Source: DATKMK01 sp035541895
GTDB taxonomy: Bacteria; Desulfobacterota; Binatia; HRBIN30; JACQVA1
Reading direction: 5' to 3'
DNA: 28,186 nt
Assembly (NCBI GenBank): GCA_035541895.1
Contig: DATKMK010000054.1
Span: 1 to 28,186 of the forward strand
Part shown: positions 25,857 to 28,186 of the stretch, in pieces
Position numbering within the stretch: position 1 is the stretch's first letter
How the letters are laid out: each line of letters starts with the position of its first letter
Notes under the pieces: generated by a model
Told to the model about the DNA's origin: nothing
What the model saw: only the letters and a program-made list of their open reading frames with translations
The model's database searches: none
Made by a program: the position numbers and the translations under genes

Positions 25857-26865
25857 GGGATTCCCCTTCCAAATTCTGCTGCGGGAACTTGATGTACTCG
25901 TCCAAAATCAGATGGGCGAGAGTGTCGTCGTCCGGCCGGCGATCGACACGGCCCCGCTCGCGCAGATCCTCCACGAAGATTGCGAGGATCTGCTCGAGCG
26001 TGAGGTCGTCGCGGTGATCCTCGTTGAGACGTTGCTCATCTGCGTCGGCGAAACACCATGCCTTCCACGAGATCGACAGCCGCAGATCGTTCCATGCGTA
26101 ACGCGCCCGCACCAGACCGTCGCGACGGATGCTCCACCAGCCGTCGTCGTCGCGATGCAGTCGCACGCCGGGTTCGACCATCGGCAACTCGGCGCCGGCG
26201 CTCGCCACCGCTTCGACCCCGTGAAACACCGAATCGGTATCGAGCACGATGGCGGTGTTGCGGCGCACGGCGAGGCGGCGAGGCGGTTCGCCGGGGCCGT
26301 TCGGGTAGTAGGTGAACTCGCCGCCGTTGCAGTCGTGGTACCAACTCACGCCGGTGGCGATGGTGCGGCGCCAGCGCGCGAAGCGACCGGAATGATGCAT
26401 CGCAACCAACAACCACTCCGGCGCGAACGTGCGGTTCGCCCCACGAAACTCGGGGACGTCGGTATGCACCGCGAGTTCTTGACCCGGCACCAGGATGTTC
26501 AGGTACACGATGGCCGGACGGATCAGTCGCTTGCCGGTGACATGGTGCGCCGCCTCGATGAACTGCGGCAACTGTTGGAAGAAGGTGATCTGCGCAAACA
26601 GCGGCTGCTCGTATGCGAAGGTGTCGCGGAAATAGTTGGTGCGCGACGCCAGCCTCGCCACGTTGTCGCCGCCCGCGCGGGTGCGGACGAAGTTGCGCGC
26701 GGCGTCGTAGCGCTGGGGAATGCCGGCGCCGAATCCTTCTTGTTTGCGGCCCTCACCGTAGGTCGGGTAGGGCGCATGACCCTGCACGATGCCGATAAGC
26801 TGATCGACCTGGTCGGGACGCAGCAGCGACTCGAACTCGACGTAGCGGGCCGGTGTCGTATCCAT
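25849..26865 (-). CDS. Putative 2-oxoglutarate/Fe(II)-dependent oxygenase
   Basis: This 338-residue protein shows the iron-binding facial triad of the 2OG-Fe(II) family: H134 and D136 in LAVHTDVPEF and the distal H215 in DTDSVFHGVEAV, with the intervening strand GGEFTYYPNG. An Arg downstream (R254, R256 or R262) could bind 2-oxoglutarate. The family would make it a hydroxylase of a small molecule or protein. The ATG at 26865 is chosen because the open frame further upstream has no homology and lies antisense to the cyclase gene. It is the first gene of a unit with the split transketolase, so sugar or cofactor modification is possible. The substrate is unknown. Confidence 0.72.
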   Translation of the reverse strand: MDTTPARYVEFESLLRPDQVDQLIGIVQGHAPYPTYGEGRKQEGFGAGIPQRYDAARNFVRTRAGGDNVARLASRTNYFRDTFAYEQPLFAQITFFQQLPQFIEAAHHVTGKRLIRPAIVYLNILVPGQELAVHTDVPEFRGANRTFAPEWLLVAMHHSGRFARWRRTIATGVSWYHDCNGGEFTYYPNGPGEPPRRLAVRRNTAIVLDTDSVFHGVEAVASAGAELPMVEPGVRLHRDDDGWWSIRRDGLVRARYAWNDLRLSISWKAWCFADADEQRLNEDHRDDLTLEQILAIFVEDLRERGRVDRRPDDDTLAHLILDEYIKFPQQNLEGESHA

Positions 26866-26919
26866 AGAGTGTGACTCCCACGCGCAGAACGTTCGGTCTC
26901 CATAACCCGTTCGGAGCCG

Positions 26920-28185
26920 ATGAAACAAGCGCCGCGGCGCTGGACGCTCCCGGACGAGACGAGTAAGGAACTGCCAGCGGCGATGACGTCCTATCTCCGA
27001 GACTTGTTGGTGGACTTCGGTTGGCGCGACGCCGCCGACATCGCGATCATGACTGCGGTGGTGTACCAAGGCTATCAACACTTCCGCGGCACGCGAGCGG
27101 CGCGCGCGTTCGGCGGGCTCGCGCTCCTCGGACTCAGCTATCTCACGGCACAGGCGCTCGGGTTGTTCGTGACCTCGTGGGTGCTCGGCGGTGTGTGGGC
27201 GGCGGTGCTGGTGTCGGTGATCGTCATCTTTCAATCCGAGATTCGCGAGGTATTGGAACAGTTCAACCGCTCGGTGCTGCCGCGTTGGCAGCGCCGCGCG
27301 ATCGAGCAGCCTGCACTCGGCGTATTGGCCGATGTCGCCTTCACGCTGGCGGCCGATCGGGTTGGCGCGCTGATCGTGGTCGAGCGGCAAGACAATTTGG
27401 CGGGGCTGCTGCGCCGGCCCGGCGTTCCGCTCGACGCCGCCGTGAGCGCGGATCTGCTGGCGACGATCTTCCATCGCGGCGCGCCGTTGCACGACGGCGC
27501 GGTGCGGATCCGCAGCGGACGTGTGCTCGACGCGAGCTGTCTCTTGCCGCTGTCGGAAGCCGCGTCGTTGCCGGCGCGCTATGGCACGCGTCATCGCGCC
27601 GCGGTCGGGATCACAGAGCTGTCCGACGCGCTGGCGATCGTCGTGTCGGAAGAGCGCGGCACCGTATCGGTCGCCGTCGGCGGCACGCTGCAGCCGGTTG
27701 CCGAAGCGCCGCAGTTGTTGACTTGGTTGCAACAGCACGTCGCCACACCGCGGCCGCAACCCCAGCCGACCATCGAGCAGGGCTGGCGGCGGCTCGTGCA
27801 ACACAACTGGCAGCCGAAGCTGGTCTCGGCCGCCGTCGTGGTACTGGCATGGGCGATCCTGGTCGGACCGAAGAACGCCGAGGTCGCGATCTCGGCGTCG
27901 CTGGTCTATCAAAACTTGTCGTCCAATCTCCGCATCCAAAGCGCGTCGAACAACGAAGTGGTGCTGCACGTGCGCGGCTCGCGCGAGTTGATCGGTCTGC
28001 TCAGCCCCGAACGCGTGAAGGTCGCGCTTGACCTGCGCGACGCACAGCCGGGCGATCAGCAGGTGAAGATCGGGCGCGATGCGGTCAGCTTGCCCCTCGG
28101 GCTACGGTTGGTCGAAGTCAAACCACCCACCGTGCGGCTGACCCTGGTGTCGGCCGAACATCGCGCCGACGGCGAGCGGCGGTAG
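26920..28185 (+). CDS. Diadenylate cyclase (CdaA-type) fused to a YbbR domain
   Basis: This 421-residue membrane protein should make cyclic di-AMP from two ATP. Three membrane helices (about 37-105) lead into the DAC/DisA_N domain (about 130-260), with catalytic HDGAVRI (DGA 192-194) and GTRHRAAVG (RHR 224-226). A fourth helix (301-316) then crosses the membrane, and residues 318-410 form one YbbR-type domain (ISASLVYQNLSSNL, VVLHVRGSRELIGLL, LPLGLRLVEVKPPTVRLTL). In Firmicutes the YbbR protein CdaR is a separate regulator encoded by the next gene; here it is in the same chain, with a topology that puts it outside. ATG 26920 has GGAG just upstream; ATG 26983 also fits the family N terminus. 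Confidence 0.9.
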   Translation: MKQAPRRWTLPDETSKELPAAMTSYLRDLLVDFGWRDAADIAIMTAVVYQGYQHFRGTRAARAFGGLALLGLSYLTAQALGLFVTSWVLGGVWAAVLVSVIVIFQSEIREVLEQFNRSVLPRWQRRAIEQPALGVLADVAFTLAADRVGALIVVERQDNLAGLLRRPGVPLDAAVSADLLATIFHRGAPLHDGAVRIRSGRVLDASCLLPLSEAASLPARYGTRHRAAVGITELSDALAIVVSEERGTVSVAVGGTLQPVAEAPQLLTWLQQHVATPRPQPQPTIEQGWRRLVQHNWQPKLVSAAVVVLAWAILVGPKNAEVAISASLVYQNLSSNLRIQSASNNEVVLHVRGSRELIGLLSPERVKVALDLRDAQPGDQQVKIGRDAVSLPLGLRLVEVKPPTVRLTLVSAEHRADGERR

Positions 28186-28186
28186 A

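Noticed and set aside
26866..27969. Upstream extension of the oxygenase frame on the minus strand
   Set aside because: Lies antisense to the diadenylate cyclase gene, shows no homology and only extends an open frame; ATG 26865 starts the conserved protein.

Overview
The window is GC-rich, densely coded bacterial chromosome with no tRNA, rRNA or CRISPR array. Two things point to an uncultivated Deltaproteobacteria-like lineage: the block ffh-rpsP-khpA-rimM-trmD-(PF09936 methyltransferase)-rplS, and an exported beta-propeller protein with a Thr/Pro linker and a C-terminal dockerin-like calcium-loop module. Together with several flavin monooxygenase-like (LLM) genes, Candidatus Binatota or a relative is my best guess. 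That is inference, not proof.

Layout. 1-1224: a frameshifted IS5-type element whose left end is outside the window. 1310-3958 (+): an LLM-class flavin oxidoreductase, then a double zinc-ribbon protein with receiver-like domains. 10429-3969 (-): a tightly packed set of a 7TM sensor kinase (HK-A), a fused hydantoinase/5-oxoprolinase A+B protein and a second LLM oxidoreductase. Divergent from it is a paralogous 7TM sensor (HK-B, 10530-11759). 11842-14687 (+): two overlapping genes for exported proteins, a PQQ-type propeller with dockerin-like module and a SUMF1-like protein; then a small membrane coiled-coil protein. 15224-19367 (+): the SRP/ribosome/tRNA-modification operon. 21855-19399 (-): two oligopeptide-transporter ATPases without permeases, followed by a bactofilin. 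21970-24087 (+): a GT2 plus polytopic GT39-like fusion glycosyltransferase. 26865-24136 (-): a 2OG-Fe(II) oxygenase overlapping a split transketolase. 26920-28185 (+): a diadenylate cyclase fused to a YbbR domain.

The strongest unusual signal is the divergent kinase pair. HK-A keeps its ATPase domain but its phospho-acceptor His is Arg (VARDLKQP). HK-B keeps the His (VAHDLKNP) but stops right after the dimerisation helices and has no ATPase domain. The losses are complementary, which suggests a heteromeric kinase working in trans, possibly tied to the coupled hydantoinase gene. Other notable items are an in-frame palindromic element at the hydantoinase A/B junction, the cyclase-YbbR fusion, and the GT2-GT39 fusion.
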